Of a stretch of 64,000 bases of DNA, positions 36,089 to 45,103 are shown piece by piece. The DNA is from Isosphaeraceae bacterium (GTDB lineage Bacteria > Planctomycetota > Planctomycetia > Isosphaerales > Isosphaeraceae). The translations under genes were made by a program, and so were the position numbers. The notes beneath the pieces are model-generated. The model did not search any database. It was not told the DNA's origin and saw nothing but the letters and a program-made list of their open reading frames with translations. The stretch is from NCBI GenBank assembly GCA_025356475.1, contig JANXSX010000044.1, positions 50,327 through 114,326 on the forward strand. Reading direction: 5' to 3'. Position 1 is the first letter of the stretch, and every line of letters starts with the position of its first letter.

Positions 36089-36868
36089 ATGCCAATGTCA
36101 ACGACTGCCACACTCGCGGGAGCCATCCCCGCCTCAAACATCACCAGGCGCACGATCCGCCAGGTCGATCTCGCCATCAAACTGGAACGCGAACGACTTG
36201 CAATGTTGCAAGAACGGGCCGATACCAAGAGGGCATGGCTCATTCGGAGAGCCGACTTGGTCTGGGATGCCGACCATCGCGATAGGGCCGAGAACCTGGC
36301 GTCAAAGATCAAAAGCCAACCAGGCCGCGTGGTTGCTCGACTGACAACGACGTATCACGGCTGTCTTTTCTTGATGCATCGCTGGAGCTACCTTCACCAG
36401 AAAGTGGTCTCAAAGAAGTTCAAAGGCGAGTTGAGCAAGCACGACCACATGACTGCCCACTCCCTTTTGGGCTTCCCAGCCGACGAGTGGGATAACGAAG
36501 AGTCTGAGCTCAATACCGACGCAATTTCACGTGATGATCCCGACTGGGAGATCGCCGTTCGGAAACAGCTTCGCGAACTCTTCATGCGCGAGTTGCGCCG
36601 GCTGACAGAGATCATGAAAGTGCTCGACCTCGAGAACAAAGAGGCTCAAGCCGAGGCCAAAGCGGGAGAATTCTTCGATACAGACCCGTTCCTGAATAAG
36701 ACCGAACGCGAGATCGCAAGCTGCGAGCGACGCATTCGGGTCCTGGAAAAGGAGCGGCTCCTGGCGACCAAAGAAAATCCCGAAGTTGAAGCTGTACCGG
36801 CAGATTCATCCGCTTCGACTGGTTCCGCTGACGCGGAAGAGGCCCCGGTCGCCTCGCCGCTCTTATAG
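36089..36868 (+). CDS. Coiled-coil protein of unknown function
   Basis: 259 residues from the ATG at 36089 (next ATG 36095). The N-terminal MPMSTTATLAGAIPASN is followed by helical, charged sequence (AIKLERERLAMLQERADTKR). A central block LMHRWSYLHQKVVSKKFKGE and SLLGFPADEWDNEE precedes further helices (KQLRELFMRELRRLTEIMKV) and a Ser/Ala-rich acidic tail. This general layout occurs in planctomycete protein families of unknown role. No signal peptide or catalytic motif is seen. It stands alone on the plus strand. Confidence 0.6.
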   Translation: MPMSTTATLAGAIPASNITRRTIRQVDLAIKLERERLAMLQERADTKRAWLIRRADLVWDADHRDRAENLASKIKSQPGRVVARLTTTYHGCLFLMHRWSYLHQKVVSKKFKGELSKHDHMTAHSLLGFPADEWDNEESELNTDAISRDDPDWEIAVRKQLRELFMRELRRLTEIMKVLDLENKEAQAEAKAGEFFDTDPFLNKTEREIASCERRIRVLEKERLLATKENPEVEAVPADSSASTGSADAEEAPVASPLL

Positions 36869-37065
36869 ATTTTGCCCGCAGGCTCTTTGACAATTCGGAA
36901 GATCGTTGACGGCGGGAGGCCGCGTCGCTGGCACACCTCTGGAGTGCTGCTTATTGCGTTGTGCGACCGGTGGTATCGCTCGTCCCTCGCTCGACCACCA
37001 GCTCTTCGTCGGTCGTTCAATGGAGCGACACTCGCTGATCGTTAGGTGGCAACTCCAGGGATCTG

Positions 37066-37887
37066 TCACTCTCGGGTGAACGCATAGACCACAACCAGAA
37101 TCACGATAGCCACGGCATATGCTGCGATCCACCGGCGGCGTTGCTTACGTCTGAGGTCGAGCGGAGCGGACTCGGAGACCGGTTTTGGCGGGGGATCATT
37201 GTTCACATACGAGCGATCCAGCGCCACCCCCGTAAGTTTCGGCAAGGCGACAAGATCGAACTGATTGCCATTGGCGAACGCCAGCGTCGCTACCGAGGCC
37301 CGTTTGCGCACTTTCTCGGGCATGTGGAACCAGACCCGCTCGGCGAGTTTATCGATTGGCGAACTCGACTCGACGGCGACCTTACGGTTCTCCATCAGCA
37401 TCAGGGTCAAGTAACGTCGGTCGACATCGTTGTCGAGCCCGTAGATGTCCTCCCAGACGAGTGGATCCAGGGTCCAAGAACCTACCGCGAGCGTTGTCTC
37501 CACCGCCGACCACTCTCTCTTGAGCGCTCCTGCGAGGCGAAATGGGTCGAAGCCGGCCTTGCGGAACTCGCGAGCGGTCACGAAGAGCCCGTGGAAGCAA
37601 AGGGCCCCGGGCCGTCCTTGGTCATCACTGCCCGGCGAGCCGACCCCCACCAAGAGGTAATGCCCGGTCGGTGTTCGCATGCTAAACAAGGCGTTAGGTA
37701 ACTCGGTCATCAGGGCCGGTCGTTCGCCAAACCGTTGACATGCAGTCCGGAACTCGCTCAACCACAGAGGGGTGACACCTGGCGAGTGGGCCAGAATGGC
37801 ATAGCCCTTGTCCCAGAACGGGAAGCTTCCATAGACCGCCTGTTCGTAGCGGACGACCACCGGGGTCTGTTTCGGCCGACGAAGCAT
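37066..37887 (-). CDS. C-tail-anchored protein, possible GTPase-associated GAP1-like N-domain
   Basis: 273 residues from the ATG at 37887 (TTG at 37932 is an alternative). The main part (RYEQAVYGSFPFWDKGYAIL, then LAHSPGVTPLWLSEF, then GRPGALCFHGLFV) is soluble. A single C-terminal transmembrane helix (WIAAYAVAIVILVVVYAF) ends the protein. The N-terminal pattern reminds me of GAP1-N domains of proteins associated with GTPases in bacterial conflict systems, but I can only suggest this. A tail-anchored protein would face the cytoplasm, which would allow contact with the GTPase encoded at 16366. That is speculative. Confidence 0.6.
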   Translation of the reverse strand: MLRRPKQTPVVVRYEQAVYGSFPFWDKGYAILAHSPGVTPLWLSEFRTACQRFGERPALMTELPNALFSMRTPTGHYLLVGVGSPGSDDQGRPGALCFHGLFVTAREFRKAGFDPFRLAGALKREWSAVETTLAVGSWTLDPLVWEDIYGLDNDVDRRYLTLMLMENRKVAVESSSPIDKLAERVWFHMPEKVRKRASVATLAFANGNQFDLVALPKLTGVALDRSYVNNDPPPKPVSESAPLDLRRKQRRRWIAAYAVAIVILVVVYAFTRE

Positions 37888-38106
37888 CGCGAGCACAATC
37901 TCCGACCCCACGACAAAACGGACTTGAACCAATTATGACCCGAAGTGGCCCTAAATTTGCAACCCATCCTGAGACTTCGGCTGGGACCGCGACTGTGCTA
38001 GGTGCTGTATTTCGAGTTGTGAAAGAGGCCGTTCAGCAACTTCGGAGGGACAGATCACTTAGCCAGCGTGCCCCAATCTGCGAGGTTTGAGGAAGGAATT
38101 TGCGTC

Positions 38107-38604
38107 ATGACGGAACAATTCCCAAGGACGACAACGATGCTCAACAAGACCAATCGACGACGTGCCACGACCTTGGCGACCCTGGCTCTGGTCACAATGA
38201 CCGGCATTGCTTGGGCCCAACAGCAGGGGCCGGTGGGCAAGGTTGGCCAGGCGCTCGATGGTGCCGGCAAGACGATCAAGCGTGGAGTTCTCGGGGCCGA
38301 GGCCGCCGTTTCGGATGGCTTTGCCCGCACTCGCAGCGGCGTCCACAACATGGAGGTTGTCTCGCGAATCTACAGCCGGCTCCACTGGGAAAAGGCGCTG
38401 ACGACCTCGAATCTAGAGATCGTTATGAAGGCCGATGGCGTCGCCGTTCTCACGGGGATCGTTCCCAACGCAACCGCGAAAGATAAGGCCGTGTCGTTGA
38501 CCGCCGATACGGTTGGGGTCGTCCAGGTGATCGATCAAATGGCGATCGCACTACCGACCCGGGTCATCCCCGGAACAACCAAGACCGAAACATTGCCTAA
38601 GTGA
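38107..38604 (+). CDS. Secreted BON-domain protein
   Basis: 165 residues from the ATG at 38107. The ATG at 38137 is an equally good start, since each has AAGGA 8 bases upstream. A signal peptide (ATTLATLALVTMTGIAWAQ) is cleaved after AWA. The mature protein has a BON domain in its second half: SRLHWEKALTTSNLEIVMKA, then DGVAVLTGIVPNATAKDKA, then VGVVQVIDQMAI. BON domains are thought to bind phospholipids and occur in periplasmic stress-response proteins such as OsmY. It is convergent with the long minus-strand gene that follows. Confidence 0.85.
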   Translation: MTEQFPRTTTMLNKTNRRRATTLATLALVTMTGIAWAQQQGPVGKVGQALDGAGKTIKRGVLGAEAAVSDGFARTRSGVHNMEVVSRIYSRLHWEKALTTSNLEIVMKADGVAVLTGIVPNATAKDKAVSLTADTVGVVQVIDQMAIALPTRVIPGTTKTETLPK

Positions 38605-38612
38605 CCAGAGCG

Positions 38613-38649
38613 CCCACGGTCGTAAGATTTCTAATTTCACGACCGTGGG
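38613..38649. terminator. 11-bp hairpin between convergent genes
   Basis: CCCACGGTCGT (38613-38623) pairs with ACGACCGTGGG (38639-38649) across a 15-base AT-rich loop. It overlaps the stop codon of the minus-strand gene and follows the BON gene by 8 bases. A bidirectional terminator is likely. Confidence 0.6.
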
Positions 38650-40484
38650 TTCCGCCAGACGAGCCCCACTGGTTGCTCCGTTCGTTTGAAGCCAGGAGCA
38701 CTCCAGGTTGGGTCAATGGAGTAAAACATCTGGTTCTCGCCTTCATGAATGAACTGATAAAGCGAAGTCGTTGTCTTGGAGGCATTCGCTGAGCCGATTG
38801 GCAAGATGTGGAATGCCGCATGAAGCGTGGATCGTGGGTCGGTGAAGATGGGAACGGTTCCTTCACCTGCGTGGTCGAGTGCAAGAAATTCGACTGGGCA
38901 GGTAAGCCCATGTTGGGACTTTGTAAGCCGCTCGGGTTCTGACGGTAAGACGACGGCGACCGGCAAGTTCAGACGATCGTCGCCGAGATCAAGCCGATAC
39001 ATCATTTGGTTATAGTCATAACGTGGCGTCTGATCGAGATTCCCCGAAAATGTGTTGGTATACGTACCTTCAAAATAGATCAAACGTCCATTCTTTTGGT
39101 TAAAGAATGGATGATGTCTTGGGTTGTAGTAGGAATACTTCTCGTGGGTTGCAACCTTGCGAGCATACGCCCACGGGCCTGTTGGTTCGTCAGCCTCCGC
39201 GAACCAGACCTCGCCCAAGAGGGAGCTTGAGCCACCGAACTCGACTGCGATCATCACCCAACGCTTACGATATTCGTTCCAGGCGACCGAGCCCCCATGC
39301 GCTTGGACCGGCTTGCCGGTCTCCACGTCGCAGAGTTGGATCAGCCCTTCGCCAGGCTTGAGCTTTCCCGCCTTGATCAGCACGGCCTGCTCGGCAGGAC
39401 CGACCCCAGGCGCGCCTCGCTTCCAGGCGTAGAGGACCTTACCGTCGGCATCGCGCGCGACCGCGCTTTCCTCCCCCGGCTTGGCGGGTTCCAGGCAGGT
39501 GAACCGCTCAAAATTGGCGGGGTCCTTGAGCTCGTCGGGCTCCGCGCGTACGCGGGTCAATGGGTAAGGATTCGCATAGTAGATATAGCGAATTCCTTGA
39601 TCGGTATGCAAAAACGGGTGCCCACCGATCGGTAGCGAGCCGGGATTCACCGGGGCGTTGGTCGCGAAGGCGGTAACCTTCTGGAACTGCTTCGTGCGCG
39701 TGTCCCACTCTGCGAGACCTCGTTCGTAGGTCTCCATCGGTGGGCGGATCTTGGCATAAAAGGCGAACATGCGTTCTCCTTTTTGCGCATCATCAAGGAC
39801 CACCAGGCCATCGAGCCAGGTCGGTCCGTCACCAGGGAGTTGAGCGGTTGGCTTGGCGAACCCTGTCTTGGGGTCAGTCCAGTAGGTCAGATCGACGCCA
39901 ACACTCGGGTCGAGCCCTCCGTCGGAGGGGAGTCGTGAAGTCGCGCCCGGGGTATGGAAGTTGCCCAGGGGATAATCGGGCCGGTTGGTGTCGCCCCAGA
40001 ACCAGTGGATCTTGCCTTGATAGAGAGTGGTCAACACGCTATCGGAACCGAAAACCTGGGCGTTGAGCAGGGGTTGCGCGAGCGGGGCCTTCTGCCCGAG
40101 GGCTACCGTGTCGCGATAGAGGCCGCCACCGGTCACACGATAGAGACGTTCGGCGACGTTGATGCGTGTCATCACTAGTTTTACGCGACTACCGGGGGCG
40201 ACCTTCAAGGCTTTGCCTCGAAATCCAAACCCATCTTTGGCGTACTCATAGCCATGACTCTTGACATGAAAATAGATCGTGTGGCCCATGAGATCGACGT
40301 CTGAGATGGCAGCAAGGCCCGCGTTATCGGTGATAAAGCGGGTGTTGTTGACAGTGATTAGCTCGACGAGGGGTATGCCCCGACCCGTGGCTGAGTCGAC
40401 GACTTCGATCGCAAACGGGTCCGTCGCGGGCGAGAAGAGGCTCAGAGTCAGAACGATCGCTACCAAATTCATCAACAGGCTCAC
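38637..40484 (-). CDS. Exported protein with beta-propeller-like domain, unknown function
   Basis: 615 residues from a GTG (an ATG at 40472 is possible, and no clear ribosome-binding site decides). A signal peptide (MNLVAIVLTLSLFSPATD) is followed by a carboxypeptidase-regulatory-like beta domain (VVDSATGRGIPLVELI). The large remainder has repeated W/Y-rich blades (HWFWGDTNRPDYPLGNF, then WDTRTKQFQKV, then VWFAEADEPTGPWAYARKV). These resemble the propellers of glycoside hydrolase-like and DUF4185 proteins. The catalytic residues cannot be pinned down. It is probably a surface or periplasmic carbohydrate-related protein. The amidohydrolase gene lies 28 bases upstream on the same strand. Confidence 0.75.
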   Translation of the reverse strand: MSLLMNLVAIVLTLSLFSPATDPFAIEVVDSATGRGIPLVELITVNNTRFITDNAGLAAISDVDLMGHTIYFHVKSHGYEYAKDGFGFRGKALKVAPGSRVKLVMTRINVAERLYRVTGGGLYRDTVALGQKAPLAQPLLNAQVFGSDSVLTTLYQGKIHWFWGDTNRPDYPLGNFHTPGATSRLPSDGGLDPSVGVDLTYWTDPKTGFAKPTAQLPGDGPTWLDGLVVLDDAQKGERMFAFYAKIRPPMETYERGLAEWDTRTKQFQKVTAFATNAPVNPGSLPIGGHPFLHTDQGIRYIYYANPYPLTRVRAEPDELKDPANFERFTCLEPAKPGEESAVARDADGKVLYAWKRGAPGVGPAEQAVLIKAGKLKPGEGLIQLCDVETGKPVQAHGGSVAWNEYRKRWVMIAVEFGGSSSLLGEVWFAEADEPTGPWAYARKVATHEKYSYYNPRHHPFFNQKNGRLIYFEGTYTNTFSGNLDQTPRYDYNQMMYRLDLGDDRLNLPVAVVLPSEPERLTKSQHGLTCPVEFLALDHAGEGTVPIFTDPRSTLHAAFHILPIGSANASKTTTSLYQFIHEGENQMFYSIDPTWSAPGFKRTEQPVGLVWRNPRS

Positions 40485-40511
40485 TTTTTCGAGGAGGACC
40501 TTGGCGCGAAT

Positions 40512-41828
40512 TTATTTCGCGATCTCATGCTTGTAGATTTGACCACCCTTCATCACGAACTTAACGTGTTCGAGTTCGCTGATATCTTTGAGTGGGTCGT
40601 TGCTGACTGCGACAATGTCGGCATACTTGCCCACTTCGATGGCGCCAAGGTCTTTCTCAGCTTGGAGTAACTCGGCGGCGACCACGGTGGCCGACTGGAC
40701 AGCTTGCATCGGCGTCATCCCATATTTCACCATATAGGAGAGTTCTTTCGCCTGATTCTCGGTCCAATCGTAGCCCCCGGCATCGGTTCCATAGGCGATC
40801 TTGACCCCACTCTTGAGTGCCAGGGCGAAGGCCTTGCGTTCGATTTCGACCATCTCTTTCCAGATTGGGCTCCCTGCGGCGGCTCGCCCTTCGGCAACGA
40901 AGACCGTCACATAAATGGTCGGGCACCAGTATGCCCCCGCCTTGACCATCATGCCCATCGTCTCTTCATCGAGCCCGTAGCCATGTTCGATTGTATCGGC
41001 ACCGGCTTTGAGCGCGGCGAGGATTCCATCGCGCCCCATGGCGTGGGCGGCGACCCGTCGATCGAGTCGGTGCGACTCATCGACAAGTGCTTTCATCTCT
41101 TCTTCTGTGAAATTTACCTTGCTGCGGAGTTTGCCATCTTTGACGTAATAGGCACGATCGCAATAGAACTTGATCCAGTCGGCCCCGTACTTGACCTGCT
41201 CGCGGACCGCCTTACGAATCTGGTCCGGCCCATCAACAATTTGCACTCCTTCGAGCATCTTTAGCTCCCAGGAGTATCCCGACAAGGGATACATCCCTGT
41301 CGCTGAAAAGGCGCGGGTCGAGACGAACATCCGTGGGCCGGGGATCACTCCTTTGGCGATCGCCTTTTTCACGTCGACGTCAGCATACATCGCCCCTTCG
41401 GTCTCGAGGTCGCGGATCGCCGTGAAGCCATTCATCAGCGAGGTTCGCGCGGCCATCGTCGCGCGGATTGTGCGATAGGGGATCGACTCTTTCAAAAGTT
41501 GATCATCATAATCCACTTGTGTGATGTCCCCTTGGAGCAGCACATGGGTGTGGCAGTCGATCAGTCCGGGCAGGACCGTGCTTGTAGACAGGTCGACGAT
41601 CGTGGCGTCCTGGGGGGCGACTTTGAGGATCTCAGTGCTGGGCCCCACTTTGGAGATCCGCTCCCCCTCAACAAGAATCGCCTGATCGGTCAGGACCTTG
41701 CCTGAGCGAACATCGAGTAGCCGACCGGCTTTGATCACCGTGGGCTTCGTTGGTTTGGCGGGCTCGGCCCCGAGAGTGGGAAGGGTCGCAGATGCGACAA
41801 TGAGCAGGGCGAACGACGATCGAGTCAC
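40512..41828 (-). CDS. Exported amidohydrolase (imidazolonepropionase/prolidase-like)
   Basis: 438 residues. The GTG at 41828 is chosen because GGAGG stands 7 bases upstream and it gives a proper signal peptide (TRSSFALLIVASATLPTLGA). The metal site of the amidohydrolase superfamily is visible: HTH in PGLIDCHTHV, a Lys in DWIKFY, His in AAHAMG and EHGYG, and Asp in YGTDAGG. The closing KYADIVAVSNDPL is also typical. The likely reaction is hydrolysis of a small amide or dipeptide-like compound in the periplasm. The substrate is unknown. Confidence 0.93.
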   Translation of the reverse strand: MTRSSFALLIVASATLPTLGAEPAKPTKPTVIKAGRLLDVRSGKVLTDQAILVEGERISKVGPSTEILKVAPQDATIVDLSTSTVLPGLIDCHTHVLLQGDITQVDYDDQLLKESIPYRTIRATMAARTSLMNGFTAIRDLETEGAMYADVDVKKAIAKGVIPGPRMFVSTRAFSATGMYPLSGYSWELKMLEGVQIVDGPDQIRKAVREQVKYGADWIKFYCDRAYYVKDGKLRSKVNFTEEEMKALVDESHRLDRRVAAHAMGRDGILAALKAGADTIEHGYGLDEETMGMMVKAGAYWCPTIYVTVFVAEGRAAAGSPIWKEMVEIERKAFALALKSGVKIAYGTDAGGYDWTENQAKELSYMVKYGMTPMQAVQSATVVAAELLQAEKDLGAIEVGKYADIVAVSNDPLKDISELEHVKFVMKGGQIYKHEIAK

Positions 41829-41964
41829 GGCAAGACCTCCACCATGGGCGGGTTGAGATCTTGAGGCTATCTTGGCGGCGTCGAGTTCACAACCCGCGCG
41901 CGACAACGCCCCACGTCAAAAGACGCGGGGCGAGGGTTGGTCAAACACCAAGTTTGCAAGCGTT

Positions 41965-42594
41965 TCAGGCGGCTCGCTGTGACCGTCGATAGAGTCCCAT
42001 CCCGCCCAGACCGGCCAACACGAAGACCGCGAGACTGGAAGGCTCGGGAATCGGGAAGATCGTGAGCTGGCCAAGGACGCTCATCTTGCCCCCGTTGTCG
42101 GGGGTGATCCGCAGCGGAAGGGCATTGATCTGGCCGAGGAAGGCCTCAAAGTTGCCGACCTGGAACAGTTTCTGTGACGACGAGTTGGGATTGAACGTAG
42201 CCATCACGTTCGAATAGCCCGAGTCGAACATCGAGCCATTGAGGACACCGCTGAGGAGGATTGGGCCCTGGTTCGGTACAGCGGGGTTGCCGTCGATGGT
42301 TTTGACGCTGAAGGTGATCCAGAATGGTGTATTGGTGTAGGTGGTGTGGATCCCAGGGTTTGGTGTCACCATGGTGAACGAGCCGAGGTCTAGATAACCG
42401 GGCGCGAAGAGCGAGCCATCCCAATGGCTGTCAAAGCCGATGGCGCTCGGTCCCGACGTACCGGTGATACCGACCTGTCCTACGGCGTTATAGGTCACAA
42501 GGCTATCCATTGGTGAGGCTTGCGCAGCCGAACCAAAGGCAAAGGTGGCCAAAGCCAGGGCGCTCGAGGCGGCCCACATCCGTGTTGTACGCAT
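41965..42594 (-). CDS. PEP-CTERM sorting-domain protein
   Basis: 209 residues. The signal peptide (SALALATFAFGSAAQAS) and a C-terminal PEP-CTERM signal (PIPEPSSLAVFVLAGLGGMG then LYRRSQRAA) define an exosortase substrate destined for the cell surface. The region between is beta-rich and resembles its paralogue at 42780 over the whole length (VTYNAVGQV, TNTPFWITFSVK, VPNQGPILLSGVLNGS). The exosortase gene is not in this window. The start has GTGAGAG upstream. Confidence 0.88.
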   Translation of the reverse strand: MRTTRMWAASSALALATFAFGSAAQASPMDSLVTYNAVGQVGITGTSGPSAIGFDSHWDGSLFAPGYLDLGSFTMVTPNPGIHTTYTNTPFWITFSVKTIDGNPAVPNQGPILLSGVLNGSMFDSGYSNVMATFNPNSSSQKLFQVGNFEAFLGQINALPLRITPDNGGKMSVLGQLTIFPIPEPSSLAVFVLAGLGGMGLYRRSQRAA

Positions 42595-42779
42595 CGATGT
42601 CTCTCACAGGGGTAGATTCAGCACGGATGGGCGGCCCCCGGAAGAAGGGGGCCGCTCGCAGATTCCGAATTGCGTTCCGTTCCGTGCCTCAACAGTTGCG
42701 AAATCTCAGGGGTGTTGCACGAGGCTGACAGCTTAGGAATGAACTTCGGAGCCTCGACGAGGTCGCGACTCCGCGAGAA

Positions 42780-43454
42780 TCAAGTTTGGCTGACGCCCTT
42801 GTTCCGGCGCAGGAGGCAGAAGCCACCGGCGGCGATCATGAAGACCGCGATCGAGGCCGGCTCGGGGACGGGCACGGCTTCGACAAAGATCTTGGCCTGG
42901 GCCGTGGTCTGACCGTTGTTCGTGGTCGAGGGGACCAAGGAAACGGAGTTGTCCAAAACAGTCAGGGTGTTCAGGTAGTTACCGGTCTGGAACTTGTCGA
43001 GGGTCGCCTTGTCGAACGTCGCAACGACGTCGGACTGGCTGGCGTCGGCGATCGTGCCGTTCAGCTTGCCGGTCAAGGTGATCGGCGTCTGGTTGGGGAG
43101 CGGGGCCGAACCATTAATCTTGTTGATGGTCAACGTGATCGAGAACGGCGTGTCTTTATACATGGTCGAGACGCCGGCGTTCAGCTCGCCAACGTGGAAC
43201 GAGCCAAGACTGAATGACGACGGGGCGGTGAACGAGCCTGTCGTCACGCTGTCGAAACTGATGATCGGGGCGACCGTCGATGATCCCGAGAGACCTGTCG
43301 AGGTGACGCCTTGGGAGTTGTCGATGTTGCCTACGGTGTTGTAGGTCACATAGCTCTTAATCGAGTCGGCCGTCGAGCCGACACTGGTCGCGGCGAGAGC
43401 TGCCATGCTCAAGGCCGCTGTACGAAGCCGATTCCATCCATTCATCTGACGCAT
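42780..43454 (-). CDS. PEP-CTERM sorting-domain protein, paralogue of its neighbour
   Basis: 224 residues. The ATG at 43454 is the second of two adjacent ATGs and stands 5 bases after AGGAGG. The signal peptide (LRTAALSMAALAATSVGS) and the C-terminal VPEPASIAVFMIAAGG then RRNKG mark a PEP-CTERM/exosortase substrate. It matches the product of 41965 in order and spacing of motifs (SYVTYNTVGNI, KDTPFSITLTINK, LPNQTPITLTGKLNGT), so the two arose by tandem duplication. The spacer between them is 185 bp. Confidence 0.88.
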   Translation of the reverse strand: MRQMNGWNRLRTAALSMAALAATSVGSTADSIKSYVTYNTVGNIDNSQGVTSTGLSGSSTVAPIISFDSVTTGSFTAPSSFSLGSFHVGELNAGVSTMYKDTPFSITLTINKINGSAPLPNQTPITLTGKLNGTIADASQSDVVATFDKATLDKFQTGNYLNTLTVLDNSVSLVPSTTNNGQTTAQAKIFVEAVPVPEPASIAVFMIAAGGFCLLRRNKGVSQT

Positions 43455-43870
43455 CATCCCCTCCTGAATCAGTAGTCGAGTCAACCGCGTTTACGAATTC
43501 ACGCGAGCCCAGGAACCGGGCCAGTTCCGCCTTCGCCCACCCTCAGAGAGAGGAGACGCTGGCCTCGCTGGTCGCTCAATGGAACGGTTGGGTCTGGAGA
43601 GGATGCGAGGTGTGTTTTTCAAGAGACCCGGCCTCCATGCCCGGCCAACGATCGGCTCGCCCCCGGTCGGCCCTTCGGACCAACTCCCCAAGGCGAAATC
43701 GAACTGAGCGGAAAAGTAATCCAAGCGAGAAAAGAAGTAAACCTCAATTTCCCCCTCCTGTCGTGACGATACCCGAAAAATCCGATCAGTCTTGGCAGAC
43801 GACGTGGCAACCAATGTCTTGGTCAATGTAAGCTCATGACGTAGAACCATGCCCGACCAGGACTTTCGCC
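43455..43870. other. Divergent intergenic region (416 bp)
   Basis: It lies between the PEP-CTERM gene and the PLP-dependent enzyme gene. Open frames here have no protein-like features. No repeat or RNA structure was noticed. Promoters for both directions are expected. Confidence 0.4.
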
Positions 43871-45046
43871 GTGCAACCACCACGCCTCGACACCGTCTGC
43901 GCCCGACCCGCCGCCAGCGCTCCCTCCACTAGCAAACCGCTGGTCCCCCCGCTCGACTTGAGCATCGTCTACACCCTTCGCTCACTCGATCACGTCGATG
44001 CGATCTATAATAAGGCTGAGCCCGGCTATATTTACGCCCGGGACGGACACCCCAACGCCACCCAGCTCGCCGCCAAGATCGCCACGCTCGAAGCCGCCGA
44101 TGCCGGTCTGGTCTGCGCCTCCGGAATGGCGGCTGAGGCCGCTCTGTTTCTCGCCGGATTGGGGCAGGGGGAGGACGTCGCACTTTCCGAAGGCCTGTAC
44201 GGTCGAACCGTGGGCCTGATCACCCGTGAGTTGGCCCGCTTCGGCGTCGGCTGGACGAGCTTCGACGCAACTCGTCCCGAGACTCTCAAGGAGGCGATCA
44301 ACCCTCGCACCAAGATGGTCTTCGTCGAGACCCTGTCCAATCCCCTTGTGCGGCTTGCCGATATTAGCGCACTTGCGGAGATCGCACACTCTGCTAACGC
44401 AACGTTGATCGTCGATCACACGTTTGCGCCGATCTTATGTCAACCTGTCAAGCTCGGTGCTGATGCGGTGACCCACTCGGCCACCAAGTTGATCGGTGGA
44501 CATAGTGACCTAACACTGGGGTTGGTCGCAGGCACGCGTGAGGTTCTTGATCGAGCGACCCCTGTGGCCTCGACGTTCGGCCTGACTGGTAACCCGTTCG
44601 AGAGCTGGCTCTGTTTGCGGGGCATGGCTACGTTGGGCATTCGATCCGAACGAAGCTGTGCGAATGCCTTGGCTTTGGCCGAGAAGTTGGAGAGCCAACC
44701 GGCCATCAAAGCGGTTCATTATCCCGGCTTGGCCTCGCATCCTGATCACGCCCGAGCCGCCACGATGCTCAGCGGGGGCTTCGGCACCATCGTTACCATC
44801 GACGTTGGTGAGCGATCGCAGGCAGATGCCTTCATTCGCGCACTTGAGCATATTCCGTTTGCTCCGAGTCTAGGAGATGTGGCGACGACCTTGAGTCACC
44901 CCGCGACAACGAGCCATCGCGGGCAATCGCCCGAGCAGTGGGCCAGGCAAGGGATCACCCCCGGGCTCGTGCGTCTCTCGATTGGAATCGAAGACGTGGA
45001 CGATCTCTGGGCGGATCTGGAACGAGGGTTCGCCGCCCTGAGCTGA
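43871..45046 (+). CDS. Cys/Met-metabolism PLP-dependent enzyme (cystathionine gamma-synthase/lyase family)
   Basis: 391 residues from a GTG start. It is a fold-type I PLP enzyme acting on sulfur amino acids or their O-acyl homoserine precursors. Visible features are YIYARDGHPN near the N-terminus and CASGMAAEAALFLAGL, which binds the cofactor phosphate. Also visible are LIVDHTFAPILCQP and the Schiff-base Lys in THSATKLIGGHSD, followed by TPGLVRLSIGIEDVDDLWAD. The length is typical. The canonical YxR-N-PT block is modified (YARDGHPN). Synthase, gamma-lyase and sulfhydrylase cannot be told apart from sequence alone. Confidence 0.9.
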   Translation: MQPPRLDTVCARPAASAPSTSKPLVPPLDLSIVYTLRSLDHVDAIYNKAEPGYIYARDGHPNATQLAAKIATLEAADAGLVCASGMAAEAALFLAGLGQGEDVALSEGLYGRTVGLITRELARFGVGWTSFDATRPETLKEAINPRTKMVFVETLSNPLVRLADISALAEIAHSANATLIVDHTFAPILCQPVKLGADAVTHSATKLIGGHSDLTLGLVAGTREVLDRATPVASTFGLTGNPFESWLCLRGMATLGIRSERSCANALALAEKLESQPAIKAVHYPGLASHPDHARAATMLSGGFGTIVTIDVGERSQADAFIRALEHIPFAPSLGDVATTLSHPATTSHRGQSPEQWARQGITPGLVRLSIGIEDVDDLWADLERGFAALS

Positions 45047-45103
45047 GATCTCCGTTTTGCAAGCATCCGTCTTAGAAACCACTTGGATTCTAGAGGAACT
45101 CCG

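Noticed and set aside
43491..43883. 130-residue minus-strand open frame in the divergent intergenic region
   Set aside because: No family resemblance, Arg/Ser/Pro-rich, and it overlaps the upstream region of the PLP-enzyme gene.
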